A DNA stretch of 64,000 nucleotides from Pseudoselenomonas ruminantium (GCF_900142515.1 NZ_FRBC01000009.1:1-64000), one strand, 5' to 3'; positions 51,501 to 60,305 are shown, counted from the first letter of the stretch. Notes: generated by a model from the letters alone, not told the origin. Numbers and translations: made by a program.

Positions 51501-51974
51501 ATGGGCAAGAAAAATATCGGTATGAAGGTAGTCTGCGAAAACCGCAAGGCACGCCATGACTACTTTATCCATGAGACATACGAAACAGGTCTTGCCCTCG
51601 TGGGCACGGAGGTCAAATCCCTGCGTGCCGGCAAGGCCAACCTCAAGGACAGTTATGCCATGATCAAGAACGGGGAAATCTTCGTGGAGAACATGCACGT
51701 TTCCCCCTATGACCAGGGCAATATCTTCAACCACGACCCGCTGCGGGCGCGGAAGCTCCTGATGCACAAGAGCGAGATCGTCAAGCTCTTTGCCAAGACG
51801 CGCGAGAAAGGCTTTACGCTGGTGCCGCTCAAGATTTACTTCAAGAACGGCAAGGCGAAGCTGGAACTGGCCCTGGCTTCCGGCAAGCACAACTACGACA
51901 AGCGGCAGGATCTCCATGAGAAAGCCGCCAAGCGGGAAGTGGAACGGGCGCTCAAAGACAGGCAGCGTTATTGA
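51501..51974 (+). CDS. smpB: tmRNA-binding protein SmpB
   Basis: This 157-residue protein carries the SmpB core ([26 protein letters not shown]), the [17 protein letters not shown] block, and the C-terminal [18 protein letters not shown] tail that enters the ribosome. It delivers tmRNA to stalled ribosomes. AGGTGAG precedes the ATG. The tmRNA gene itself is not in the gap that follows. Confidence 0.96.
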   Translation: MGKKNIGMKVVCENRKARHDYFIHETYETGLALVGTEVKSLRAGKANLKDSYAMIKNGEIFVENMHVSPYDQGNIFNHDPLRARKLLMHKSEIVKLFAKTREKGFTLVPLKIYFKNGKAKLELALASGKHNYDKRQDLHEKAAKREVERALKDRQRY

Positions 51975-51981
51975 TGTAATG

Positions 51982-52011
51982 TTGTAAAGTGTTCCTGATT
52001 TATGTTACAAT
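51982..52011 (+). promoter_or_regulatory. Promoter before the repeat and permease
   Basis: TTGTAA (51982-51987) and TACAAT (52006-52011) are 18 bases apart with the extended TGT at 52003-52005. The transcript would begin with the palindromic repeat at 52027 and then the permease. Confidence 0.6.
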
Positions 52012-52026
52012 AGGCAAGGAACTTTA

Positions 52027-52131
52027 GCCTTCCCTGTCGGGGAAGGGGGACCGCGTCAGCGGTGGAAGGGGCTTTTATCCTGGAACCCTTTTCGCCAGCC
52101 TGCGGCTGCCACCTTCCTCAGAGGGGAAGGC
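52027..52131 (+). repeat. Short palindromic intergenic repeat, copy 3
   Basis: Same order as at 37902: GCCTTCCC..GGGGAAGG, GGGACCGC..GCGGTGGAAGG, spacer, CAGCCTGCGGCTG, CACCTTCCTC..GAGGGGAAGGC. It would lie in the leader of the permease messenger. Confidence 0.82.
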
Positions 52132-52159
52132 TTTATTATATTTAGAAGGGGAATATCTT

Positions 52160-53497
52160 ATGAGTGAAAACGGAAAATTGAAGCGGGGGCTGAAGAACCG
52201 CCATCTGCAGATGATTGCCTTGGGCGGGGCTATCGGCACCGGGCTGTTCTATGGGTCAGCCTCGACGATTGCGCTGGCGGGGCCGGCGGTCATGCTGGCT
52301 TATCTGATCGGCGGCATCATGATTTTCTTCATCATGCGGATGCTCGGGGAGATGGCGGTGGATGAGCCGGTGTCCGGTTCTTTCAGCCATTATGCCACGA
52401 AATATTGGGGCAGGTTTCCGGGCTTCATGTCCGGCTGGAATTATTGGTTCAATTATGTGCTGGTGTCCATGGCCGAGCTTACCGCCGTGGGTATCTATAT
52501 GCAGTTCTGGTTCCCGGACCTGCCGCAGTGGATTGCGGCTTTGATCTGTCTGGTGGCCATTACCGCCTTGAACCTCATCAATGTGCGGCTTTATGGGGAA
52601 ACGGAATTCTGGATGGCGCTGATCAAGATTACGGCCATCGTGCTGATGATTGTACTGGGGTTGTATATTTTGCTGGGCAATCCCCAGCCCTTTCCGCAGA
52701 ACTTCAGCAACCTCTGGAATAACGGCGGCTTCCTGCCCCATGGGATCTGGGGGCTGGCGCTGTCCATCGCCGTGGTCATGTTCTCCTTTGGCGGCATTGA
52801 GCTGATCGGCATTACCGCAGGCGAGGCGGAAAATCCGGACAAGACCATCCCGCAGGCCATCAATCAGGTCATCTGGCGTATCCTCATCTTCTATGTGGGC
52901 ACGATGGCGGTACTCATGGCGCTTTGGCCCTGGAACGAGGTGGGGATGGAGGCCAGTCCCTTCGTGCAGATCTTCATGAGCGTGGGGATTCCTGCCGCGG
53001 CTCATATCCTGAACTTCGTGGTGCTGACGGCGGCGGTGTCGGTCTATAATTCCGCCATCTACAGCAACAGCCGCATGCTCTATGGGTTGGCGGCCAAAGG
53101 TGAGGCCCCTGTGTTTCTGAGCAAGCTTTCCGGGCGCGGCGTGCCGGTGCGGGGCATCCTCCTTTCCTCGGGCATCACGCTGATCTGTGTGGCGCTCAAC
53201 TACTTCTTCCCGGGGAAAATCTTCATGTTCCTGATGTCCATTGCTACCATTGCCGCGACCATCAGCTGGCTGACCATCGTCATCACCCATCTGAAATTCC
53301 GTGCCCATTGCAAGGCGGCAGGCAAGGAGACGAAATTCAAATCGCCGCTCTACCCGTTCGTCAACTACCTCTGCATCGCCTTCCTGCTGGCCATCTGGGG
53401 CCTTATGACGCAGATCGAAGGCATGGATCTGGCGGTCTATATCCTGCCGGTATGGCTCTTGTGCCTCTGGATAGGCTACAAGTATCAAAATAAATAA
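52160..53497 (+). CDS. AAT-family amino acid permease
   Basis: This 445-residue APC-superfamily permease has twelve membrane segments. The N-terminal GLKNRHLQMIALGGAIGTGLF motif is the AAT signature, and EMAVDEPVSGSF is the next family block. The subgroup includes permeases for aromatic amino acids, proline, GABA and D-alanine; the substrate cannot be told from sequence alone. GAAGGGG precedes the ATG. The foldback repeat begins 16 bases after its stop. Confidence 0.9.
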   Translation: MSENGKLKRGLKNRHLQMIALGGAIGTGLFYGSASTIALAGPAVMLAYLIGGIMIFFIMRMLGEMAVDEPVSGSFSHYATKYWGRFPGFMSGWNYWFNYVLVSMAELTAVGIYMQFWFPDLPQWIAALICLVAITALNLINVRLYGETEFWMALIKITAIVLMIVLGLYILLGNPQPFPQNFSNLWNNGGFLPHGIWGLALSIAVVMFSFGGIELIGITAGEAENPDKTIPQAINQVIWRILIFYVGTMAVLMALWPWNEVGMEASPFVQIFMSVGIPAAAHILNFVVLTAAVSVYNSAIYSNSRMLYGLAAKGEAPVFLSKLSGRGVPVRGILLSSGITLICVALNYFFPGKIFMFLMSIATIAATISWLTIVITHLKFRAHCKAAGKETKFKSPLYPFVNYLCIAFLLAIWGLMTQIEGMDLAVYILPVWLLCLWIGYKYQNK

Positions 53498-53512
53498 AAG
53501 CATTTGTGAAGA

Positions 53513-54117
53513 TATTGCAGTTTGTTGGTGCGTTAGTGCCAAAGGCAATCCGTTCATGCGCCGTCAGGGGTTCACGGGGGAGTACTTTTTCTGTTTCCGC
53601 TAAACGACCCTCCCTGCAAGGTTAGAGTTACTTAGCTGAATGCGCCGGGCAGGCCAGCGGCGCGTTTTTCAGCGTGCTCTTTAGCTATTGCCTACGTCGG
53701 GCCGGTCTTCGCTGTCGCTCAGACAGTCGTTCCCACAGAAAAAGCACTCTCCCGTTCGCCCCAAGGCACGATTTTGGGCATTGGCACGAATCGCTTCTCC
53801 CGGAACAAGCACATCGATGTGCTTGCAGCTTACAGCCGGAACATAGCAGTGTACACCAACGTAACTTTGGGTGGAGGTGGGGATGCTTTTTCGCCGACGG
53901 AACGACTGTCCGAACGAAGTGAGGACTGGCCCGCAAACAGCATGTGCTGGAAGTTGCGTTGATAGACGCGCCGCCGGCCTGCCCGGCGCCAAGTTGCTGG
54001 AAGTTACGTACTTTTGCTGGCGGGTCATTTAGTGGAGCGGCGAAAAAGTATTCCCACCGCCGCCCCATTGCTTTGTAACGAATTGTGTTCCAGCTCGCAT
54101 CAGCAAACTGCAATTTA
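53513..54117. repeat. Large foldback (giant hairpin) repeat, full copy
   Basis: A 605-base element whose left half pairs with its right half in nested order. The ends pair (53513-53532 with 54096-54117; ATTGCAGTTTG against CAAACTGCAAT), then 53567-53610 with 54022-54066. Next, 53642-53664 pairs with 53967-53989 (22 of 23), 53699-53733 with 53899-53932, and 53736-53765 with 53865-53893. The tip holds AAGCACATCGATGTGCTT, a perfect palindrome. A partial copy is at 1-348. The inner arm 53869-53895 can also pair with 54039-54066, giving a second fold. Reading frames inside have no support. It fills the gap between the permease and the oxidoreductase. Confidence 0.85.
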
Positions 54118-54120
54118 GAG

Positions 54121-54156
54121 AAAACATCCGTTGACATTTTGGTCAACGGACGTTTT
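54121..54156. terminator. Bidirectional terminator beside the foldback repeat
   Basis: CCGTTGAC pairs with GTCAACGG across a short loop, with AAAAC on the left and GTTTT on the right. It can end the minus-strand oxidoreductase operon. Confidence 0.75.
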
Positions 54157-54186
54157 GGTCTATGAAGGGGATTTTCCGATCTACTT

Positions 54187-56184
54187 TTATTTGGGGGCGA
54201 TGTTGACGAAGACGTCGTAGAAGGCTACGCCGGAGGCGGAGGTGGTCAGCAGGCCAAGGTCGGTGGGGACGCCGGAGTTCAGGACGTTGAGTCCGCCTTT
54301 CTGGCTGGCGCCCTGCATGCTCAGGATGATGTCCGGGGCGAGGTCTGTGCGGAATCTGACGCTGACGGTGATCTGCCCCTGTTCGTTCCAGACGACGGCG
54401 GGATGCAGGTCCTGAAGCTGGTGTTTTCGGGCTGCATCCGGATGGATGTAGACTAGCGGATACTCTGACATGAGATGGTGCTGGTGATAACTTTGGCCGT
54501 TGATATGTTCCTGGGCATGGGGCGTCAGGAAATGGAACGGATATTCTTTGGTGGGCAGCATTTGGGGGAAATCCTTCGGCAGGGTGCAGCAGTGGAATCT
54601 GCCATCCGCGGTGGCAAAGCGGCCGTCCTGCCACGGATATGCCTGATGCCGGAAGCGGGCAGGGCCTTGATAGAGGTCCTGCCATTTTTTTATGTGCAAA
54701 GCCTGACAGACTGCGGGCGTGAATTCGGCAGCGAGGAATTCCTCATCACGGCGATGGGCAGGGAATGTGCTGGTGCCGGGGGCCAGCTCATTGAGGCGGC
54801 GCGTCAGCAGGCGGGCAATCTCCAGATCGCTTTTGGCTTCCCCTTGTGGAGGGATGGCGGGTTCGTTCAGGCCCACCCAATGGCGGAAGTAGCTGCCGTA
54901 TACATCGAGTTCCTCAAATTCGGTGGTGACCGGCAGGACAATATCCGCCATCTGCGCGGAGTGCGTCAGGAACTTATCGGCCACCACCACCAGTTCCAGT
55001 TGAGACCAGAATTGCAGCAGGTCTTTCAGTCCCACATCCTGCCGCAGCAGATCACGGCAGGCTATCCAGAGGAATTTTATCGGAGGATCGGTGAGGTCCT
55101 GCAGGCTTTGGGCGAAGTTGTTGATATTGACGAAGCGGGTGTCCTGGCGCTTTTGCATGATATGGAAGGGGAAAATATCCATGCCCTTGTCGGCAAAGTT
55201 CACACCGCCGCCGGGAATGCCGATATTGCCGGTGAGCAGGGAAAGCGCATCGATCAGGCGGATGGTCAGTCCGCCTTGAATGTGGCGTTGCAGGCCAAAG
55301 CCGCACCAGATATGGGTAGGATGGTTTTCGGCAAGCAGGCCAGCCAGGAAAGAGATGGCTTCATCGGTTTGTCCGACAGCCTTCAGCAGGGGCGCGGCAG
55401 GCATTTGCAAAGCGGCATCGATAAGTTCTGCGGCACCTGTTGTTTGGTCGGGATTGTAGGAAAGCTTTTGTGTCTTAGCCAGTTTTTGCAGCAGCAGGAC
55501 AGTCAGCGCAGCATCCCCGCCAGGGCGCAGTTCGATATAGTAATCGGCCTTGCGGGCGGTTTCCGTGTATACCGGGTCGATTACCACGACTTTTGCGCCG
55601 CGTTCCTGAGCGGCGTAGATGATGGGCATGGTATGGACGGAGGTCCAGGCGGGGTTGATGCCCCAGAGGATGATCAGTCTTGCTTCCAGCATCTGGCGGA
55701 TATCAGCCGTCACATTGGCGCCAAAATCCAGCCGCTGCGCATCCAGACCAGAGGAGAAACAGGGCGTGCCGGTGGTCTGGGTGGTAGGGCCGAGGCTGTT
55801 GAACATTCCCTCGGCGGCGTAATGGAGCAGGCTGAAATTGCCCGAATACTTGTTGAGGCAAAGGGGGAGGGTGGAATGGTAGCGTTCTTTCAGCTCCAGG
55901 ATCTTCCGGGCAATGATATCGATGGCCTCGTTCCAGGAAATCTGCTGCCATTGGCCGGACCCGCGCCTCAACTGGCGCTGGGGATAGAGCAGGCGCTGGG
56001 GATGATAGACTGTGGCGAGGATTTCTTCCCGCTTGCTGCAAAGCCGGCCGGAGGCACCTTCTTTTTTATCACCGGTGATGTATTCGAGTTTTCCACCGCG
56101 GGTATAGGCCAGTATGGGACAGGAGTCGTAGCAGTTGCGGGGACATATATGGCGGGTGACTTGACAATTGCCGTGAAAAAACAT
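54187..56184 (-). CDS. Molybdopterin-dependent oxidoreductase (YyaE-like)
   Basis: This 665-residue member of the DMSO-reductase superfamily has an N-terminal Fe-S site from cysteines 14, 18, 22 and 49 (HICPRNCYDSC, GRLCSK). The cofactor-binding core spans about 60-540 (WNEAIDIIARKI, ILWGINPAW, IWCGFG), and the C-terminal dinucleotide-binding domain about 545-660. No Tat signal is seen, so it is probably cytoplasmic. Length and layout resemble Bacillus YyaE; the substrate is unknown. The start lies behind AAAGGAGG on the minus strand, 20 bases after the polyferredoxin gene, its likely electron partner. Confidence 0.88.
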   Translation of the reverse strand: MFFHGNCQVTRHICPRNCYDSCPILAYTRGGKLEYITGDKKEGASGRLCSKREEILATVYHPQRLLYPQRQLRRGSGQWQQISWNEAIDIIARKILELKERYHSTLPLCLNKYSGNFSLLHYAAEGMFNSLGPTTQTTGTPCFSSGLDAQRLDFGANVTADIRQMLEARLIILWGINPAWTSVHTMPIIYAAQERGAKVVVIDPVYTETARKADYYIELRPGGDAALTVLLLQKLAKTQKLSYNPDQTTGAAELIDAALQMPAAPLLKAVGQTDEAISFLAGLLAENHPTHIWCGFGLQRHIQGGLTIRLIDALSLLTGNIGIPGGGVNFADKGMDIFPFHIMQKRQDTRFVNINNFAQSLQDLTDPPIKFLWIACRDLLRQDVGLKDLLQFWSQLELVVVADKFLTHSAQMADIVLPVTTEFEELDVYGSYFRHWVGLNEPAIPPQGEAKSDLEIARLLTRRLNELAPGTSTFPAHRRDEEFLAAEFTPAVCQALHIKKWQDLYQGPARFRHQAYPWQDGRFATADGRFHCCTLPKDFPQMLPTKEYPFHFLTPHAQEHINGQSYHQHHLMSEYPLVYIHPDAARKHQLQDLHPAVVWNEQGQITVSVRFRTDLAPDIILSMQGASQKGGLNVLNSGVPTDLGLLTTSASGVAFYDVFVNIAPK

Positions 56185-56204
56185 GGGAACCTCCTTTCGC
56201 GGGG

Positions 56205-57092
56205 TCAGCCTCTTTGCAAGGTGGATCCATCCTGGACAGTTGGTGGGGACGGAGCGTCTGTGCGCAGAGGAAAGGCTGTCTGGCCGTTGAAACTGGGGAG
56301 CAGTTTCAGGCTGCTTTGGGGGCAGTTATTGTGGCAGAGACCGCAGGCGGTGCATCTCACCGGATTGAAGGCCAGCTCCCGGCCATCGCGGATGGTCAGG
56401 GCTTTTTCCGGGCAGAGCATGGTGCAGAGCCCGCAGGCCGTACAGGAAGCCTGCATGGTCAGGCCGGGAAAGAGGCTACAAGGAGAAGCGCCCTGTTTTT
56501 CCAGCCAGATCACCGGGTCAAAAGCGTATTGCTGCTGCGTCTGTGCGGCGGCAATCTCGGTGGCGGTATCAGCAGCGGCATGGAACAGGGAACGGAAAAA
56601 GGAGCGGCGGGCCACAGGTTTAGCGGCAGGGGCAGCGTCCTTTACATGGACGAGCTTCAGTGGAGCCTTGCCTGCTGCTTGCAGGGCGTCATTGCAGGCG
56701 GCGATTTCGGTCTCCAGCCATTGGAAGACCGCGGGATTGCAGGCCGCGCAGCGGCTGGTGTCGATGGCCAGCGGCTGTTTTTCGGCCAGAGCCCAGAGCA
56801 GGCGGCGATTGAGTGCACCCAGGCAGGGCATGCCGGCAGGCGATACCTTCCGGCACATCAATACCTGCGGGGTGAAGTTCTGCGTGACGGTAAGGACGGC
56901 ATCATAATCGGCATCGCTTTGGATAGCTCCCGTGGGACAGACAGCCGTGCAGAGTCCGCAGTTATCGCATTTTTCCGCATCAATATCGCGATTCTGGATG
57001 GCCGACTGCGGGCAGATGGCTTGGCAGCGGTTGCAGCTGACATTGGTGTAATGGAACAGACAGCGATTTAGGTCGATATTGCGCTTGGGCAT
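56205..57092 (-). CDS. Polyferredoxin, probable partner of the oxidoreductase
   Basis: This 295-residue iron-sulfur protein has an N-terminal pair of 4Fe-4S motifs (C20-x2-C23-x3-C27 with C11; CDNCGLCTAVCP). A middle domain with further cysteines follows, then a linker, then a second ferredoxin pair (CTACGLCTMLCP, CTACGLCHNNCP). It would carry electrons in the cytoplasm to or from the molybdenum enzyme encoded next. A good promoter (57125-57154) lies upstream. The middle region (about 75-150) is not a ferredoxin repeat and is of unknown fold. Confidence 0.85.
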   Translation of the reverse strand: MPKRNIDLNRCLFHYTNVSCNRCQAICPQSAIQNRDIDAEKCDNCGLCTAVCPTGAIQSDADYDAVLTVTQNFTPQVLMCRKVSPAGMPCLGALNRRLLWALAEKQPLAIDTSRCAACNPAVFQWLETEIAACNDALQAAGKAPLKLVHVKDAAPAAKPVARRSFFRSLFHAAADTATEIAAAQTQQQYAFDPVIWLEKQGASPCSLFPGLTMQASCTACGLCTMLCPEKALTIRDGRELAFNPVRCTACGLCHNNCPQSSLKLLPSFNGQTAFPLRTDAPSPPTVQDGSTLQRG

Positions 57093-57124
57093 GGAACAGT
57101 CACCTTTCTCGGATCGTTTTTTCC

Positions 57125-57154
57125 ATTATACTGCCAGCAGGGAGGTTTTGACAA
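57125..57154 (-). promoter_or_regulatory. Promoter for the polyferredoxin-oxidoreductase operon
   Basis: On the minus strand TTGTCA (57149-57154) and TATAAT (57125-57130) are 18 bases apart, about 35 bases from the start codon. Confidence 0.7.
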
Positions 57155-57251
57155 ATTATCCGTTCCGAGCAGGATGGAAATCTTTTGCTGGAGGACAAAT
57201 AGCGCAAATATAGTGGCGTGGAATGTATAATGGGGTAAATTATGCCTAGTA

Positions 57252-57280
57252 TTGCAATGGGTAATGTAAAGTGTTACAAT
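57252..57280 (+). promoter_or_regulatory. Promoter for the ECF transporter gene
   Basis: TTGCAA (57252-57257) and TACAAT (57275-57280) are 17 bases apart with the extended TGT at 57272-57274. The start codon lies about 30 bases downstream. Confidence 0.72.
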
Positions 57281-57310
57281 AGGCTCATATTTTATGAAGG
57301 GGGAATGATT

Positions 57311-57829
57311 ATGTATTTATCCGATATGGAAAAAAGCCGCTGGACCGCGCGTGATATCAGTCTTACGGCGGTCATGACGGCGATTGTGTTCTTATTGACT
57401 TTTGTGCCGAAGATCCCGATTCCTCTGGGCTATGCTCATTTGGGGGATGCGGCGATATTCGTGCTCCTGTGCCTGGGTGGGCGGCGGGAGGCTTTGGCTG
57501 CCGCCTGCTTAGGCTCCATGTTGGCAGATCTTATGGGCGGTTTTCCCCTCTGGATAGGGCCGACGCTTATAATCAAATGGGCTATGGCAGAAACATTCCT
57601 GCACATGGCAAAACTGTCGGACAGGGATTTCCTTACATCACCGCGTACCTTGCTGGCTCTGGTATTGGCCTGTCTGGTGATGGCCACAGGTTACACGGCC
57701 TTTGGCGCGGTGCTCTATGACAGCCTGACGGCCGGACTGGCCTCGGCACCGGGACTGCTGGCAGAAGGGGCTGTGAATATCCTGGCTTTCTACGCCGCTG
57801 TCAAGCCGCTGCAGAAGTTCGTCAGATAA
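57311..57829 (+). CDS. ECF transporter S component
   Basis: This 172-residue protein has about six membrane segments. It opens with the S-component pattern: a short cytoplasmic helix, SLTAVMTAIVFLLTFVPKIPIP, then LGYAHLGDAAIFVL and a GGRREALAA turn. S components bind vitamins or metals and work with shared ECF ATPases, which are not in this window. The ligand is unknown. The ATG at 57311 lies seven bases after AAGGGGG; ATG 57305 is too close. It overlaps the convergent phosphatase gene by eight bases. Confidence 0.83.
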   Translation: MYLSDMEKSRWTARDISLTAVMTAIVFLLTFVPKIPIPLGYAHLGDAAIFVLLCLGGRREALAAACLGSMLADLMGGFPLWIGPTLIIKWAMAETFLHMAKLSDRDFLTSPRTLLALVLACLVMATGYTAFGAVLYDSLTAGLASAPGLLAEGAVNILAFYAAVKPLQKFVR

Positions 57830-58271
57830 GCTGTTCAAGGAATGCCCGGCAGCCCTTGCTCACATCCTGATAGGTCACTTCGAAATTGCCTGTATACCAG
57901 GGATCGGCGACTTCCCGATCCTCGCCGGCAAAGCTTAACAGCAAATGGCATTTGTGCTGGGGATCATGGCCGGTCAGGCGCATCAGGTCGCGCATATTTT
58001 CCTCGTCCATGGCGACGAGATAGTCATAGGCATCATAATCAGCCCGCTGGATCTGGCGGGCTTTTCGCTTGGTGAAGGGGATGTTATGGGCGGTGAGGGC
58101 GGCTTTAGTGCCCGGATGGGTGTCGCTGCCGATCTCATCAGTGCGGCAGGCTTTGGAATCCACAAGGATTTCCGCCTCCTTGCCCGCCTGGCGTACCAGT
58201 TCCTTCATCACAAACTCAGCCATTGTCGAACGGCAGATATTGCCGTGGCACAGGAAAAGAATCTTTTTCAT
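57822..58271 (-). CDS. Low-molecular-weight protein tyrosine phosphatase
   Basis: This 149-residue phosphatase has its P-loop at the N-terminus: cysteine 8 and arginine 14 in FLCHGNICRS. The general acid is in DPWYTGNFEVT. Such enzymes often control tyrosine kinases of polysaccharide synthesis or stress signalling. No kinase is nearby. The start lies behind AAAGGAG on the minus strand. Confidence 0.93.
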   Translation of the reverse strand: MKKILFLCHGNICRSTMAEFVMKELVRQAGKEAEILVDSKACRTDEIGSDTHPGTKAALTAHNIPFTKRKARQIQRADYDAYDYLVAMDEENMRDLMRLTGHDPQHKCHLLLSFAGEDREVADPWYTGNFEVTYQDVSKGCRAFLEQLI

Positions 58272-58428
58272 CAGGATTCTCCTTTCAGATGGAAATGTTC
58301 TGACCTTATCATAACATGGAAAGCGTCATGGGGAAAAGCTTTCATTGATTCTGTTGAAATTTGCAGGTGAAAAGTTCTCACTTGTGGTATCATATACATA
58401 AGAGTATGTGTGCAAAGGGGGATTTTTT

Positions 58429-58983
58429 ATGGAGCCGCAACAGTTGGGCTTTCAAGTGGATCTGTCGCGGTGTGTGGGCTGCCGGGCTTGTGAGAGGGCT
58501 TGCCGGCACAAGCATCCGGATATGCCGCGAGCCTTCCGTCACGTGGACAGGTGGTCGGGAGACCGGCGGGAACAGGGGTTCTTGACCATGTCCTGCAATC
58601 ACTGTGCTTCGCCGGAGTGCATGCGGGTGTGTCCGGCTGGCTGTTATGAAAAGCGCCGCGATGGCATTGTCATGCACAACAGTGCCAGATGCATCGGCTG
58701 CGGACGTTGTGTGGGAGCCTGTCCTTTCCATGCACCGCGCATTCTCCCGCATACGGGGAAGGCGGCCAAATGTGATATGTGTCAGGAACGTCTGGCGGAG
58801 GGCAGGCAGCCTCAGTGCGTAGAGGCCTGTCCTGTGGAGGCGTTGCGTATCTGCAATCTGGAAGAGGCGGAGATCGGCTGGAAGGATTATCCGCTGGTGC
58901 GTTATACGCAGCCGTCACTGAAATTTATCCGGGCGCGGCAGCCCCTTTGTTTTTGGCGGGAGGATAGAGATGGAGAAAGATAA
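58429..58983 (+). CDS. DmsB/NrfC-like four-cluster ferredoxin
   Basis: This 184-residue protein holds four 4Fe-4S motifs: CVGCRACERAC, CNHCASPECMRVC, CIGCGRCVGAC and CDMCQERL..CVEAC. This is the pattern of the beta subunits of DMSO, nitrite and thiosulfate reductases. No catalytic or membrane subunit is adjacent, so it may serve the molybdenum enzyme 2 kb away or another reductase. The ATG at 58429 lies behind AAAGGGGG. Its end overlaps the regulator gene by 14 bases, so the two are co-translated. Confidence 0.85.
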   Translation: MEPQQLGFQVDLSRCVGCRACERACRHKHPDMPRAFRHVDRWSGDRREQGFLTMSCNHCASPECMRVCPAGCYEKRRDGIVMHNSARCIGCGRCVGACPFHAPRILPHTGKAAKCDMCQERLAEGRQPQCVEACPVEALRICNLEEAEIGWKDYPLVRYTQPSLKFIRARQPLCFWREDRDGER

Positions 58984-60145
58984 GGAAGATCTGTGGCAAG
59001 CAGAGGACATCACGGGCAAGCTTATGGTCGTGCACCGTTACACAGGCATGGAAATGGTATTGCTTGACCGCCTGGGGGATTTGCGCGGGACAACGCCTGA
59101 TTTCCGTGAAGAAAGCCTTTCTCTGCTGCGCCGCAAGCGGCAGGCGTTGCAGCAGGAGGATTGGACGCCTTTTGCCGGCCTGACCGTCATACCTTTGGTG
59201 CAGAACAAGCAGCTTTGGGGATGGCTGGCAGCAGACTGTCCGCAGGCGGAAATGGCGGAAAATGTGTACTGCCTGTTTTTGGAACTGAGCTTGCAGCTTA
59301 CCTTCCTGCTTTGGCATGAAGGCGAGATGAACGCCATGGTGCGCAGGCATCGGGAGCAGTTCCTGTATGATATTCTCTATCATAATTTTGCGTCCTCGGA
59401 TGAGGTCATCGAGATGGGGAAAAACTGGAATATGCGGCTGGACCGGCCGCATCATGTGGTGGTCGTGGAGTTTGACCGGCCGTTGCAGGGGGACAGACAG
59501 GAAATCCTGCTGGCAGAGCTGGACAAGGAATGGATGAGCGTGCTCTCTGCCCGCTTCGTGCAACCCATCCTGATGCTCCTGCGGATGCAGCTGGTCATCC
59601 TCTTTGAAGATTCGCATAAACCGCCCCGCAGCCAGGGAGATCTGGCCCAGATCATGGCGGATGCCATGGCGAAGGTCAGACAGGACTTTCCCACGATCCC
59701 GCCGTTTTCTGTGGGCATCGGCAGGTTGCATTACTCGGTGGCGGAAATCTGCCGCAGTTTTCAGGAGGCGCGGCAGGCCTTGAGCCTGGGACGTTTCCGC
59801 CAGCCGGAAAACGGTATTACCTGCTACGAGGACCTGGGGGTATTGAAACTCCTTTCGCATATCCGGACGGAGGAACTGGACGATTTTGCCCAGGAGATAT
59901 TAGGCCCGCTTATGGAATATGACAGCCAGAATGATACGGAACTGCTGCATACCTTGGAAATTTATTTTCAGGAAAATGAGTCCTTGCCGCAGGCGGCGGA
60001 AAAACTTTTTATCCATGCCAATACCCTGCGCAACCGGCTGAAGAAAATCGAGAAGGTACTAGGCGTGAAAATGAGCCGGGCCGATGTATTGTGCCGGGTC
60101 AGCATAGCCTGCCAGGCGTTGCGGATCGTCCGGCATACGCTCTGA
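58970..60145 (+). CDS. PucR/CdaR-type transcriptional regulator
   Basis: This 391-residue protein has an N-terminal sensor-like region (about 10-110, PAS- or GAF-like length), a GGDEF-related middle domain (about 130-270) and a C-terminal HTH_30 domain (about 325-391). The last contains ETFLQAAEKLFIHANTLRNRLKKIE-type features, here NESLPQAAEKLFIHANTLRNR. Such proteins activate catabolic operons in response to small molecules. Overlap with the ferredoxin gene suggests control of that gene or of a reductase. Signal unknown. Confidence 0.85.
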   Translation: MEKDKEDLWQAEDITGKLMVVHRYTGMEMVLLDRLGDLRGTTPDFREESLSLLRRKRQALQQEDWTPFAGLTVIPLVQNKQLWGWLAADCPQAEMAENVYCLFLELSLQLTFLLWHEGEMNAMVRRHREQFLYDILYHNFASSDEVIEMGKNWNMRLDRPHHVVVVEFDRPLQGDRQEILLAELDKEWMSVLSARFVQPILMLLRMQLVILFEDSHKPPRSQGDLAQIMADAMAKVRQDFPTIPPFSVGIGRLHYSVAEICRSFQEARQALSLGRFRQPENGITCYEDLGVLKLLSHIRTEELDDFAQEILGPLMEYDSQNDTELLHTLEIYFQENESLPQAAEKLFIHANTLRNRLKKIEKVLGVKMSRADVLCRVSIACQALRIVRHTL

Positions 60146-60222
60146 GAGAACGGGGCATGTCCACGGCTGATGGGATATACTCACATAAATAAAAAAAGTC
60201 GCGCAACTCGCAAAATAATGCT

Positions 60223-60249
60223 TGATTTTTCCCTGCGCTTAGCCGATAA
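60223..60249 (+). promoter_or_regulatory. Sigma-28 (flagellar) type promoter
   Basis: GCCGATAA at 60242-60249 is a perfect match to the sigma-28/sigma-D -10. TGATTTTT at 60223-60230, 11 bases upstream, matches five of eight positions of the -35 TAAAGTTT. The downstream gene starts at 60306. This is the clearest alternative-sigma site in the window. Confidence 0.72.
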
Positions 60250-60305
60250 TGTAAATAGGAACCTTGTCTGTATTTTTGGTTCATAGATAAAGGAGGAAGA
60301 TGAAC

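Noticed and set aside
51975-52159. Possible tmRNA gene after smpB
   Set aside because: The gap holds a promoter and a palindromic repeat. I see no tRNA-like end pair or ANDA..A-type tag frame.
53685-54146. A 153-codon minus-strand frame inside the foldback repeat, with a similar frame in the first copy
   Set aside because: Conservation between copies is at the DNA level and follows the paired arms. Frames on both strands are equally open and none has a ribosome site.
54475-56907. An 810-codon plus-strand frame across the oxidoreductase and polyferredoxin genes
   Set aside because: It covers two well-supported minus-strand genes. Its translation has no recognisable motif and the minus-strand genes have clear Fe-S sites and start signals.
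54187-60145. Reading the redox genes as a mobile or defence island
   Set aside because: No integrase, tRNA site, toxin pair or defence gene is present, and gene spacing and signals look chromosomal.
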